DNA from: Planctomycetaceae bacterium
GTDB lineage: Bacteria > Planctomycetota > Planctomycetia > Planctomycetales > Planctomycetaceae
Length of the DNA: 64,000 bases
Direction: 5' to 3'
Assembly: GCA_041398785.1 (NCBI GenBank)
Contig: JAWKUA010000018.1
Span: 1-64,000, forward strand
Positions 25,301-32,859 of the stretch are shown here, piece after piece (the first letter of the stretch is position 1; every line of letters starts with the position of its first letter). Both the position numbers and the translations under genes were made by a program. Below the pieces are notes generated by a model. The model did no database searches, was not told the origin of the DNA, and saw only the letters and a program-made list of their open reading frames with translations.

Positions 25301-26622
25301 GGCGTGTCCGTTTCGGCGGCAACGACTTCCAGCCGAATCTGCTGTGTGAATTCGTGATGGCCGCCGGGTGAGGCTTCGTCGACGACATGCACCACCATGT
25401 CGTGTTCACCCACCGGCAGCAGCGTGTCGGGCATTCCGGGAGAAATCCGCGCATCGCGACGTTCGTCGTTCCAGACCTGCTGCCCGTCAATTGTCACGGA
25501 GATCGAATACCTTGGAACACCGCCGCGAAGATCCAGTTGAGCGATCGCTGTTTGAGTCACTCGCGCGCGGCTGCCCGTGATCGTGATCGTGCGGTCGTTC
25601 CGTTCCTTTTTTCCCTTCGTGTAATCAACTTCCGTCTTGCCGATGAAGAACTTCACCTCAACGTCAAACACGGTGATCGGCGTGTTGGCGAAGATGTGAA
25701 CAAACGCTTCCATCGAGATTTCGCCACGGAACGAAATCAACAGATCGTTCACGCCGATGTTGAAGCCGAAGTCCTTGCCTTCGTCCAGATAGAAGATTCT
25801 GGCGCTGCGAACAAACAGACCCTGAAACGCTTCGTCCGTCCCGAAGAATTCCAGAATCTCCGGTGGCGTGCTGTCTTCGGAAAGATCGATCAGAATCTGA
25901 CCGACGCCGAACGCGAACCGTCCGCTTTCATGCAGCGCGATGGGCGGATCCATGCGGATCAGTTCGCCCTGAGCGAGATCGTGCGGCGCGTCGAATCCGC
26001 CGCTGCCCCACGACGCCAGCTTGAATTCCGGAGGCAGCGACAGATCATCGCCCTGCTCATAGATCAGCACGGCTTTCGGCAGAACGAACTTCACGTCCTG
26101 CCCTGCGTCGGCCGGGTCGGTTGACGGCCGGATCTTGAAGTCAGGACCGACTTCGCCGGGAACCCATGTGTCTGTCGGCAAATGGAACACCAGAGCCGAC
26201 AGCATCAGTTCAAGGCGAAAGCGAACACCCGGATATTCCGTCGCAGTACCAGTCGCCTGCTCAACAACACCCAAATCGTTGAACAGTCGGTCGAACTCCG
26301 GCAGAACAGGAATCAAGCCTGTCGCGGCCGTGTTGATAAACGCAGCACCGTCGCGAGGAATCGTCAGCCGGAAGTCGACGAACACGTCGTCCCAGCGAAA
26401 CACGCCGCCACCGGGATCGCGATGTTCGCGCCGCGGCGCCGCTTCGCCGTCTCCGCCGAAAGAAACGCGACCGGTATAGACGATGCCCGTATCGTCAAAC
26501 GCCGTTCGCAACTCATCCACGCTGACAAACGCCAGATAGCGGTCAACGTGAGGAGGAAAGGTAAACCCAGCCAGAAACTGCGGGGCGAGCAGTTCGTAAA
26601 CACCCAACTTTGTCGCAGGCAT
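19300..26622 (-). CDS. Giant 2440-residue protein with embedded OmpA/MotB-like domain
   Basis: First gene of the operon. ATG at 26622 is preferred over TTG codons just upstream because AGGGAG lies seven bases before it. The frame is open for 7.3 kb without a break. There is no signal peptide. Residues about 1-540 are mixed beta, with a Big-like stretch (GGVPRYSISVTIDGQQVW). Residues about 560-675 resemble the OmpA C-terminal fold: VFELFFDYDKP, NVHIEARASAEGESDYN, KKLSERRLDVAKAIA and ERNLDRVAIV. A Pro-rich linker leads into a long region (about 730-1440) of amphipathic strands such as FGVIFDYGVEFGIEIPQL and VFAGLIVEFPTPILLWSTG. The last 900 residues hold further beta domains (LPVLQFFCAPRVSDG, LSISLPEPASL-like IRLPEPASLVLAEVINL). 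I do not recognise the whole protein. A surface, injection-related or cell-envelope scaffold is conceivable but unproven. Confidence 0.65.
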   Translation of the reverse strand: MPATKLGVYELLAPQFLAGFTFPPHVDRYLAFVSVDELRTAFDDTGIVYTGRVSFGGDGEAAPRREHRDPGGGVFRWDDVFVDFRLTIPRDGAAFINTAATGLIPVLPEFDRLFNDLGVVEQATGTATEYPGVRFRLELMLSALVFHLPTDTWVPGEVGPDFKIRPSTDPADAGQDVKFVLPKAVLIYEQGDDLSLPPEFKLASWGSGGFDAPHDLAQGELIRMDPPIALHESGRFAFGVGQILIDLSEDSTPPEILEFFGTDEAFQGLFVRSARIFYLDEGKDFGFNIGVNDLLISFRGEISMEAFVHIFANTPITVFDVEVKFFIGKTEVDYTKGKKERNDRTITITGSRARVTQTAIAQLDLRGGVPRYSISVTIDGQQVWNDERRDARISPGMPDTLLPVGEHDMVVHVVDEASPGGHHEFTQQIRLEVVAAETDTPVDPDGSELDREPVEGARQDAVLTVDPTTPLPPGGNLRLLPGSSSDTETLFIEGGENPHIVIRNGASVLTDRVLGQSRSVAVLCPHGATLDIEIEYPGTTSATPEVFELFFDYDKPKKSQWDGVLTKYKNDTVDDARFRASVPPSGGPASPSGGAANLKKWIQDRLSPPRNVHIEARASAEGESDYNKKLSERRLDVAKAIATAAGATVDPASEGTGEASANQSASTEAERNLDRVAIVTGSVGATSPSRTVRATLSRPPRPQPDPPQGDGDDPKPVIKPTDPAPEIPTRRPPYLRRLSFRIRLERNLWVLLELSGEVDFETEFEEGLRNNGVDTGSLAFKQLPAAVEGNDNPADGVVEFKLLITHDRTIRQVSETLYLGASPQDKDGLLRMTVEPTDDLNSRRIRNIGGALLTLAPVLNSAAAAVDPHSAGDWALLAISLGVPIAIGGLEVESGVFIFQTRSITLFGGEGRFRQFLPADEEPVRFTDFGVIFDYGVEFGIEIPQLKLKTERNLKVRYKAVGFNLHFEDGVTYQPIFDTSRGYEIDLGDPGLFNIGEPLGSLIKVFGVRLARFNPLTLELDLGLKVDLGVITVDRFKVKWPLDPLGAPSILPSGVKVRIPATLEGEGRVQIVDQEVNGVAQKGILGSLDVTVVPTKLRIAASLGLLAIEDIDTRRKAIAVFAGLIVEFPTPILLWSTGLGLYGFSGLFAMHFKRDEPAAIPGDSIPPSLKWLVKAEGEPAKLFNGSGQALWVPEFDKWAFGLGLILGTVEGGFLVNFRGMFVLELPGPRILIFVKVQVIEVLPKLPDQGLTTGILGVIDLDFNQGQLTIGVLIDMKIEKIVEIKIPIEIFFKFNNLRNWHLYVGTISAPASARVLNLVQARGYFMIDGNQIAPFPPAIAGQPAGPGLPGIAVAVGIDASVIFGDTSVGLYLKVSAGAHLGVSFGSKLFVTGLIYLEGELRLFIVSIGATGTLTVAAPNPTLIDGEVCGKVSFFFFSVKGCVGVHIGSGSHSLPAPDLINGVFLQSHAPVIAAGQGGERPIDGSLGNAIDAATNPADADLPQVPIDSLPVLQFFCAPRVSDGSSSTTTFTRPLTPAPNLTPNGWVSLGGDRRVRYFLREISLDQGFLVPAGAADPKPPATWRRDVPPGAQGANTSVDLALFSNVPIHGERALERSTELNSSVKLRWENLCQKIAPPACVLWTFCGQPFGPSGEGWLLHGTAQPDPPGTVRATPPPTKLQVNEPALSELEQQLNLLGAATHGQFEDAARVIGRVPVANQRDRQICAVFSNRRPAVLGRRFFDSGMTFVGAAELRVTTIRGRTGLGFRNTISIRLPEPASLVLAEVINLRSDGVVGFVPIRMEALRGRRTVGVDQQLLLSRTADILQIRADAIDSVTISGPETLLLRFCYLPASSEPKLDPQCFRALQLPQFLSTEEQPDLNLTSRVRDFLNARAARRWIELETGAANQVLLYVSLPQKFRDRVFAVQLAQDDSVVEEQSVTALGPAVITGITTNLPSDWLADPWQAEVLPVATLMAELDAEKRERLLLTIKPSEKMQKLRLEVRGPKGSDLRVILGVVEVCSREEAERAEHEEEVRTGDVQTVSGYLNDGAPVPLLMPGRRYTLTARYDAEIEGETAASRTQRFVFKTDEAPPDRLDSRVLATTPNTDEQFHFCDDPVKIVFNDLATIPLYQAYGRSLRIRLRAADGVPMPDDELTTLDPVQSAISTPYREALEALIAGGLLPCTGEIDLHSHGSHTVPIPLRPLMAYTLDIETDPSDPATGAATVPLFRRQFRTGRFASPAALVADLRERHIRHRALTGPILNLPSGTPLTPGGTPVGTATDIELLNAMSAAGEEPMPAPSISGITIYWIPNATGTGFSPHAVLLDAAEPLWRTRFEPVLETVPLQAPPNDPAFQRVVLKDVPAMEVTASPANIVQRFVKSAGGTRTLCFLNPGLSVPDSGLPLRLSVHRPASLLFSLPNEVTTIVDLVLKSAAPWEDDHE

Positions 26623-27322
26623 CAACAAACTCCCTGAGGGTAGTCAACGATATACGTTTCCTGAACGTGCGTCAATTAACACAGACACCACAGAAGACGT
26701 ATGGACACCTGGCGCGTCCGCGAGAGCGCCGCGACCATCTTTCCCAGCACAGCGTCCGGGAGAGGTCGCACCAGCGAAGCGATGTGCCGGAGAGGGCCGA
26801 TCGCACCGTCAACGCCCTGCCAACATGGCTTGCCCGTTGGCGAAAGCCTCAACGGAACGACGAGCCAACTGGCCAGCGACGGCGTCAGGAGTTCCCGTCA
26901 CCGCCCGAAAGGAAATTCCCTGATGCAACTCGGCGTTGATCGAATGGTCAGCGAACGCGATTCACGTCGATCCGGCCTGGAGGCACAAACTGCGATGATC
27001 GCAGCAGATTCCGGCACGGGACCCATCGCCGTGCTAATCAGTCTGAAGAGTCGTGGAATTACTCTGACCTAAAGCAAATGGCCGGGTGGCACTGGCGAAA
27101 TGTCGCAGACTGTGAGAACGGCACGGTGAAGTGTGCCGGTGTCTCCAGTTGCCTAAGGTAGCGCTCGGTCGCCTGTCTGCTGGAATGGCTGAGTGTCTGC
27201 CAAGCGGCCTATAGGTCGCACTGCTGACGGGCTGCCAGCGAACAGCTCGACATTTCGAGTCCAGAGCAACTGACGTCAGTGCTTTACTTCTCTGTCGCCG
27301 AACGATGGCGATGTTTGCCGGC
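26623..27322. other. Intergenic region upstream of the giant operon
   Basis: About 700 bases between the start of the giant operon and the end of the small Cys-rich gene, both on the minus strand. It should hold the operon promoter but I cannot name boxes with confidence. Frames here are short and Arg-rich, and I see no gene, tRNA, terminator or repeat. Confidence 0.45.
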
Positions 27323-27562
27323 TTATCCTCGGGACACGTAACAATCGCGGCCTTCGGTGCAGGAGTTTCGGTCGACGAGCTGGTTGTCGGGGCCCATGAC
27401 GTGCTGGGACTTGTTGCACCAGCAGTTGAAACGGGTGCTGCCTTCTTCCGCTTCAGACTGAGGGTCAGGGTTGCCTGTGACGTAGATGGCCTTGCTGCGC
27501 AGGTTCATGCATACGGGCAACAGCGACGACGCTGGCCCCTCAAACTTGCGTTGGTATGCCAT
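27323..27562 (-). CDS. Small Cys-rich hypothetical protein
   Basis: 79 residues starting 15 bases after the FAD-subunit stop, with GGAG seven bases before the ATG, so it looks like the last gene of the molybdenum hydroxylase operon. It has five Cys (18, 47, 49, 68, 74), including CWC, plus His54 and an NLRSKAIYVTG segment. There is no signal peptide or membrane helix. The Cys spacing suggests metal binding or a redox role, possibly in cofactor assembly, but this is inference. I do not know a named family. The spacing, ribosome binding site and non-random composition support a real gene. Confidence 0.6.
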   Translation of the reverse strand: MAYQRKFEGPASSLLPVCMNLRSKAIYVTGNPDPQSEAEEGSTRFNCWCNKSQHVMGPDNQLVDRNSCTEGRDCYVSRG

Positions 27563-27576
27563 AAGTTTCTCCGATT

Positions 27577-28623
27577 CTAGACAAGGTTGGTCGAGGTCAA
27601 CTGCTGGAAGGAATCACTCGGAACCGGGAAGTCAAGACCGCCGGTTTCCATGCCGGCGGCGCGTAAGACGGCGCGTTTGACGGCAACCTGAGTCAACTGG
27701 ATCTTGTATTCGTTTTCGCTGAGTGCGATCGCGCCACGAACTGCTTCTGCGCCGGCGGCCGTGGCCGTCGCTTCGGTGACCGACTTGCCGATCAGTGCGC
27801 GTGCCGCGGCGACTGCCAGCCAGGGAACGGGCGCCACCTGGCCGAGAACAATTGCGGCATCGCGGACGGTGCCGAGGGTGACATCCATCGAGACCGCAGC
27901 CGCGGCCAGCGGCTGATCAGGACCTTCTCCGTGACGGACTTCATAGGCCGCGGAAAGGCGGTTACGGCTGGGCGGGATGATGATGTGCGTGACCAGTTGC
28001 CCCGGTCGCAGGACGTTTTCCGATTCCCCTTCAAATCCAGGCGTGCGATAGAGTTCCTGCAGATTCAGAAACTGTTCTGATTCTTCCTCCGGGCCGATGA
28101 GGCGTACTTTCGCGCCCAGGGAAATCAGCGCCGGGGCCATTCTTGAGGCGTTGACAAACTTGGCGGCTCCGCGGTTACCCAGAATGGCGTGGTAGCGATT
28201 ATCGCCGCCGGTCACCAACCTGCCGGAGTCCGCCAGCAGGCCGTGCCCGTTTCGAAAATACCAGCATGTCGGCCGTCGCAGGACTTCGCCGACAACGGTT
28301 CCCTGAGACTGCAACTGAATACTACTGATCCCCTGAATCACCTGCTTCACCGACGGGAAATCATCCGTCGAGCGGGCGTCGAGGAATTCGTCCAGCTTCA
28401 CGGCGGCACCGACCCACAGATTCCCTTCGTCATCCGATTCCAGGTGTCGCAGCGATTCAATCTCGCCGATATTCACCACCAGATCCGGGTTGACGACCAT
28501 GCGCTTCATCAGTCCTACCAGATCTGTTCCTCCGGCGAGCACGGCGGTCTGCCGGGATTCGTCGGCAAGCAGTTCAACAGCTTCCGATTCGGTATGCGGT
28601 TGTGCGTACTCGAAGTTTTTCAT
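27577..28623 (-). CDS. Xanthine dehydrogenase family FAD-binding subunit
   Basis: 348 residues, middle subunit (CoxM/YagS type) of a molybdenum hydroxylase. ATG at 28623 follows AAAGGA, which overlaps the last codons and stop of the large-subunit gene. FAD-binding features are TAVLAGGTDLVGLMK and the second GG motif region QLQSQGTVVGEVLRRPTC. In YagS a [4Fe-4S] cluster is held by four Cys in this area. Here only the Cys of RPTC remains, while GDNRYHAILGNRGAAKFVN keeps the surrounding fold, so that cluster is very probably absent. The C-terminal domain (LAAAAVSMDV, VAPVPWLAVAAARALIG) is normal. Confidence 0.9.
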   Translation of the reverse strand: MKNFEYAQPHTESEAVELLADESRQTAVLAGGTDLVGLMKRMVVNPDLVVNIGEIESLRHLESDDEGNLWVGAAVKLDEFLDARSTDDFPSVKQVIQGISSIQLQSQGTVVGEVLRRPTCWYFRNGHGLLADSGRLVTGGDNRYHAILGNRGAAKFVNASRMAPALISLGAKVRLIGPEEESEQFLNLQELYRTPGFEGESENVLRPGQLVTHIIIPPSRNRLSAAYEVRHGEGPDQPLAAAAVSMDVTLGTVRDAAIVLGQVAPVPWLAVAAARALIGKSVTEATATAAGAEAVRGAIALSENEYKIQLTQVAVKRAVLRAAGMETGGLDFPVPSDSFQQLTSTNLV

Positions 28624-28627
28624 GGCA

Positions 28628-30859
28628 TTATCCTTTCGCAGATTTAAGTGCATCGAGCACGCGTTTGGGCGTGGCGGGGAGAGTCGGGACACGGACACCG
28701 GTTGCGTTGCAAATTGCGTTGGAGATCGCGGCGGCCCCGCTGATGGCGGGAGGTTCGCCAAGACCGATGACTCCTCGAGCGCGTTCGCTTTCCGGTTCAT
28801 GCAGGTGAACGATCAATTCGCCGATGTCGCCGAGTCGCGGAAGCCGGTACGAATCCAGTTCGCAGTTGACGAAATTGCCTGTCTGCGGATCGTTGATCCT
28901 TTGCTCGAACAATGCCGACGCGATGCTCATGATCAACGCACCGTTGATCTGACTTTCCGCCGTGGTGCGGTTGATAATCAGGCCCATGTCCTGCACGGCG
29001 ACCATCCTGCGAATCTTGACAACACCCGTGTCGGTATCGACGGCCACGTGCGCCATCTGCACTCCCGCGACGTTGGCACTGGAGAGCTTGCTGTCGGCTC
29101 CGCGCTGATAGGCCGAATTGATTTCCAGCGGTTTAATGCCAATCAGGCTGCAAGCCTCCTTCCATGACAGGCTCTTGTTGCCGTAGCCGGCAACGGAGAT
29201 GCGGCCGTTGGAAGCTTCCAATGTGTCTGCCGGGACTTCCAGCTTCTTCGCGACCAGTTCGAAAATCTGAGCGACCGCGTCCTGAGCCGCTCGACGATGC
29301 GATTCGCTGACCGCGCCTACGGTGGTGCTTCCGCCGGAGGCACCGCTGAACGGATAGGTGGAACTGCCGATGTTGACTTTGACGGCTTCCAGCGGCAGTC
29401 CCAGAGTTTCTGCGACAACCATCCCGCAGACGGTACGAGTTCCGGTGCCAAGGTCCTGAGTGCCGCAGTAGCTTTCAACACCGCCGTCCGGATGGATCTT
29501 CAGCAGGCAGTTTGAGCTGTTGGCAGTTCCGGACCACTTGTGCAGTCCGATTCCCAGGCCTTCGACAACGCTGCCGTGTTTTGGTCCCTTTCCGTGAGGA
29601 TGCCAGTGTTCCCGCCAATCGATCAGATCCGCGGCGATACGCAGTTGTTCGGCGTAGACCGGAGCCTTATCGGGGGAATCGATGTTCTGCAGATTTCGCA
29701 GGAAGATATCGAGACTGTCGGCCTGCATTTTGGCGGCCAGATCGTCGAACGCTGTATGCGTCAGAGCACAGGCCTGCGGATGGTTGGGTGCTCGCCAGGC
29801 GACCGCTGGTTCATTATTGGTAATGATGCCGGTGGCTTTGCGGCGGATGTTCTTCGGCTTGAACACGTAGGGAAAATTGCCGACGGACACGGTGCTGCCA
29901 TCGTAGCCGGAGGTTCCCCAGTGCTGTGAATCCCAGACCTGCACCACGCCGTCGTCGTTTGCCCCCAGCTTCACCTTGATGAAGCCGGAAGGACGGCTGC
30001 CGCCGATCTTCAGTTCCTGATCGCGCGACAGCAGGAACTTGACGGGTCGCCCGGTTTCCTTTGCGATCTGAGCGGCCGCGATGCCCCAGTAGTTGGGCTG
30101 GAACTTGCTGCCAAAGCCGCCGCCGATGTAGTCGCAATGGACGTCGACATCGTCGGCTGTGATTCCCAGTCCGCCCGCGAAACCGTCGTCGGTCTGGGAA
30201 ACATTCTGAGTCGAAAGATGTGCCTTCAGCTTGTTGCCTTCCCACTGCACAGTGCTGCCGTGAGGTTCCAGGCAACAGTGCGTGATCACGTCGATCCCGT
30301 ATTCTCCCTCGACAACATACTTCGACTGTTCGAACAGTTCCTGGATCTTGCTGTTCTCCCACTCCTCTTCGTCGTCGTTGTCGCCAGGTTCGCCCAGAGC
30401 GGAATCAAGTTCGATACCTCCGCCGGCCGGTTTGATGCGACCTTTTGCTTCGGCCGCCTGCAGGTCGGAATCGGAAGTGAAGACATCAAGCATCTCGTAC
30501 TTGACTCTGAGTTTCGCGACTCCTTCCGCGGCGGCGGCTTCGGATTCGGCTGCCACTGCGACCAGAAGCAGCCCATCCGTCTGGATCTCGATGGGTGCTT
30601 CGCCGGCTTTAGGAGCGTTGATGAAGTGGACATGGACCACTCCCGGCACTTTCTGAGTTTCCGACGCATCGACGGAAACGACTTTGCAGTGCGAGTGGGG
30701 GCACCCGAGTGCTTTGACGATCAACTGTTTCGGCAGGTTGATGTCGTAGGTGTATTTCGCGGTGCCGTTGGATTTTTCGGGGCCGTCCAGCCGCTTCACT
30801 CGCTTGCCGATCAGGTGCGATTGATGGTTTGCCGGCCACTGGTATTGCACTTCAGCCAT
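28628..30859 (-). CDS. Molybdenum-binding large subunit, xanthine dehydrogenase family
   Basis: 743 residues, catalytic subunit (CoxL/YagR type) that binds molybdopterin and hydroxylates or oxidises aromatic or aldehyde substrates. The ATG lies one base after the stop of the Fe-S subunit gene. Diagnostic motifs are IGKRVKRLDGPEKSNGTAKYTYD at the N-terminus (partly quoted: RLDGPEKSNGTAKY), DYIGGGFGSKF, AWRAPNHPQACALTHTAF, GTQDLGTGTRTVCGMVVAE and the catalytic Glu near residue 700 in GVIGLGEPPAISGAAAI. It has an acidic insertion (GDNDDEEEWEN). No Tat signal is present, so export would depend on the Tat signal of the Fe-S partner. The substrate cannot be read from sequence. Confidence 0.92.
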   Translation of the reverse strand: MAEVQYQWPANHQSHLIGKRVKRLDGPEKSNGTAKYTYDINLPKQLIVKALGCPHSHCKVVSVDASETQKVPGVVHVHFINAPKAGEAPIEIQTDGLLLVAVAAESEAAAAEGVAKLRVKYEMLDVFTSDSDLQAAEAKGRIKPAGGGIELDSALGEPGDNDDEEEWENSKIQELFEQSKYVVEGEYGIDVITHCCLEPHGSTVQWEGNKLKAHLSTQNVSQTDDGFAGGLGITADDVDVHCDYIGGGFGSKFQPNYWGIAAAQIAKETGRPVKFLLSRDQELKIGGSRPSGFIKVKLGANDDGVVQVWDSQHWGTSGYDGSTVSVGNFPYVFKPKNIRRKATGIITNNEPAVAWRAPNHPQACALTHTAFDDLAAKMQADSLDIFLRNLQNIDSPDKAPVYAEQLRIAADLIDWREHWHPHGKGPKHGSVVEGLGIGLHKWSGTANSSNCLLKIHPDGGVESYCGTQDLGTGTRTVCGMVVAETLGLPLEAVKVNIGSSTYPFSGASGGSTTVGAVSESHRRAAQDAVAQIFELVAKKLEVPADTLEASNGRISVAGYGNKSLSWKEACSLIGIKPLEINSAYQRGADSKLSSANVAGVQMAHVAVDTDTGVVKIRRMVAVQDMGLIINRTTAESQINGALIMSIASALFEQRINDPQTGNFVNCELDSYRLPRLGDIGELIVHLHEPESERARGVIGLGEPPAISGAAAISNAICNATGVRVPTLPATPKRVLDALKSAKG

Positions 30860-30860
30860 G

Positions 30861-31448
30861 TCAGTTTCCTTTCACAAGCGAGGTCGCGGCCTGGATGATG
30901 TTCGCATAGGTTCCGCAGCGGCAGATGTTTCCATTCAGCCCGGCGCGGATTTGTTCGTCGGTGGCATTCGGATTCTTATTCAGGAATGCTCGAACCGCGA
31001 TGACGAACCCCGGAGTGCAGAACCCGCACTGCTGGGCGTCATGGTCAACAAAGGCTTTCGGGACGGCGTCGCCTGCCAGGCTTTCGATCGTGGTGATTTC
31101 CTTCCCGACCGCAGCCAGTGCCAGCGTGGTGGACGCCATCGCCGGCTTGCCATCAATCAGCACCGTGCTGGCTCCGCTGCTTCCGTCAGCGCTGACGGGT
31201 TTCGCGCCCGTCAGATCGAACTGGTATCGCAGCACATCCAGCAGTGTCGTGCGCGGTTCAACTTTGGCCTGCATGGACTTTCCGTTCACTTTCAGAGTGA
31301 TGGAAGTCTCGCCGCTGACGACTCGGGACGCTGCAGTTGCGGTGTCCTGACCGCTGGCATTGCCAACGACCGTTGAGGCCGCGACGGCGGCACCGGACCC
31401 TCTTAGAAATCCGCGCCGGCTAAGGCCCTTCGAGGCTGACTGTGACAT
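30861..31448 (-). CDS. Tat-exported [2Fe-2S] subunit with one cluster site lost
   Basis: 195 residues, small subunit (CoxS/YagT type) of the molybdenum hydroxylase. ATG at 31448 follows GGGGGG and puts the Tat motif SRRGFLRG at residues 10-17. The C-terminal helical [2Fe-2S] domain is intact: Cys141 and Cys144 in QQCGFCTPGF, Cys176 and Cys178 in GNICRCGTY. The N-terminal plant-ferredoxin-type domain keeps its fold (TLLDVLRYQFDLTGAKPV, STVLIDGKPAM) but all four expected ligands are Ser: 86, 91, 94 and 106. Three are AGC and one TCC, each one step from TGC. The electron path from molybdenum to FAD normally uses both clusters, so this subunit should carry only one. Confidence 0.9.
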   Translation of the reverse strand: MSQSASKGLSRRGFLRGSGAAVAASTVVGNASGQDTATAASRVVSGETSITLKVNGKSMQAKVEPRTTLLDVLRYQFDLTGAKPVSADGSSGASTVLIDGKPAMASTTLALAAVGKEITTIESLAGDAVPKAFVDHDAQQCGFCTPGFVIAVRAFLNKNPNATDEQIRAGLNGNICRCGTYANIIQAATSLVKGN

Positions 31449-31622
31449 GATGCCCCCCGTGAACTTTCGTCGAAAAGAGGAAGCGGATGGATTGCCCGGA
31501 TGACTCGATCGCAAGAGCGTATCGGATGGGCAACAGCGCTTCAATCGAGCGGAAACCGGGAGCAGCGCGCGGCGAGCGTTGACGTGAAAGCATCGAGTCG
31601 TCGGTCAGCGTCTGCGGAGCGG

Positions 31623-32859
31623 CTACTGGCCGCTGGAACGGCTGCCGCTTGGCGATCCGGCAATCGGAGTGCCGGCCGGCAGCGGTCGCGCCGCGATGCG
31701 CAGGTTCAGGCCGTGTGCGAGTTCCCGAATCCTGCGGAACTGTGCGAAGTCATCCGGGTACAGCCAGATCGTCACCGTCGAATCAAACGGTGCCGTTTCC
31801 AGGACCTGACGAAAACGTGACCCGACCAGCATCGCTTCGTCGATGGATTCCGCGTCCAGAGTTTCCGCCGGAACCAGCGTCCACCGCGACACGCTGACTC
31901 GATAGCTGCCGCCGCCGTACTGCAGAGCCTGCAGCGGCGGCAGTGAGCTGCGTTCCACGGTGTAGTTCAGGCGAAATCCGCCGACCGGTCCAACCGAACC
32001 TTCATACCGGTTCATCTTCATCACGGTGCTGCTGCGTGACTTGACCTGTGCCTTGAGCCGTTCCAGCAGGGCTTCCAGCGGGATGTAAGCGACGTGACCT
32101 TCGTTCATGCGGAAGTGAAGTTCATGCTCCGTGACCGGTTCACCGACCGGAGACAGCCGGTGCTGAATTCGTTCGCTGCGATCGGGAACCGAAAGCGCGG
32201 CGTCCAGAACTTCCTGCAACTGCTGCGTCTGTACGCTGACGCCGTGCAGCCGGTCCGCGATGAACCGGTGATGCTGTTCGCTGGAATTCAGCTGCTGCGT
32301 TGCCGCCGCGATGCCCTGTTCGTTCTCACTCAGCGACTGCGAAAGCAGCAGGACGCGTTCCGCCGCGGCGTCGTACTCCGCCGTGATCGTTCGCAGTCGT
32401 TCCGTGTTTTCGGCACGGGACTTTTTTGCGGCTTCGGTTTTGTCCAGCAGTTGCTGAAGTTCGGAGGAAGACACCGCAACCGTCGACGTGGCGCGATCCA
32501 GTTGAAGCTTCAGCTCCGCGATCTGTGCCGTCAGATCCGCCAGTTCAGCCGGATCAACCTGAGGAAGTTCGGGCCCGACAAACACGGGCGGGACGACGGG
32601 TTCGACAGTTTCAGCATCGTTGTCCGCGGCGGTATTTCGAGCGACGCCATCGTTTGACGCGAACCCCGCTTCGACCTTTCCCGCGCTGTCCTCCACCAAC
32701 GGCAGCGTCACGACCGGTAGCGCGGATTCGCGCGGCTGCCTGGCCACTTTCACTCCGGCCACCACGATCAGAATGATCAGAATGCCGACAATGTTGGCGA
32801 TGATGTCAGGAACGAATCGGATCGAATTCCTGTTCGGCTGTGCTGCGACGGCGACTCAT
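31623..32859 (-). CDS. ExbD-like membrane protein with coiled coil (Asp-bearing partner), frameshifted
   Basis: About 411 residues. The ATG at 32859 overlaps the upstream stop (CTATGA), so coupling is expected. The frame breaks near 32830: one extra G after GAACAG. Removing it gives MSRRRSTAEQ, then NSIRFVPDIIANIVGILIIL, a single membrane helix preceded by a VPD motif whose Asp sits where ExbD and MotB carry the proton-binding Asp. A long coiled coil follows (AELADLTAQIAELKLQLDRA, through EQHHRFIADRLHG), then a C-terminal domain (GHVAYIPLEALLERLKAQV, SRWTLVPAETLD, TVTIWLYPDDFAQF). It works with the next two genes as an energised channel complex, by analogy. The load is unknown. Confidence 0.65.

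Noticed and set aside
12928..26622. Giant operon as a phage tail or contractile injection system
   Set aside because: No sheath, tube, baseplate, AAA ATPase or spike gene is seen next to it, and the PLD and FN3 segments alone do not show it.
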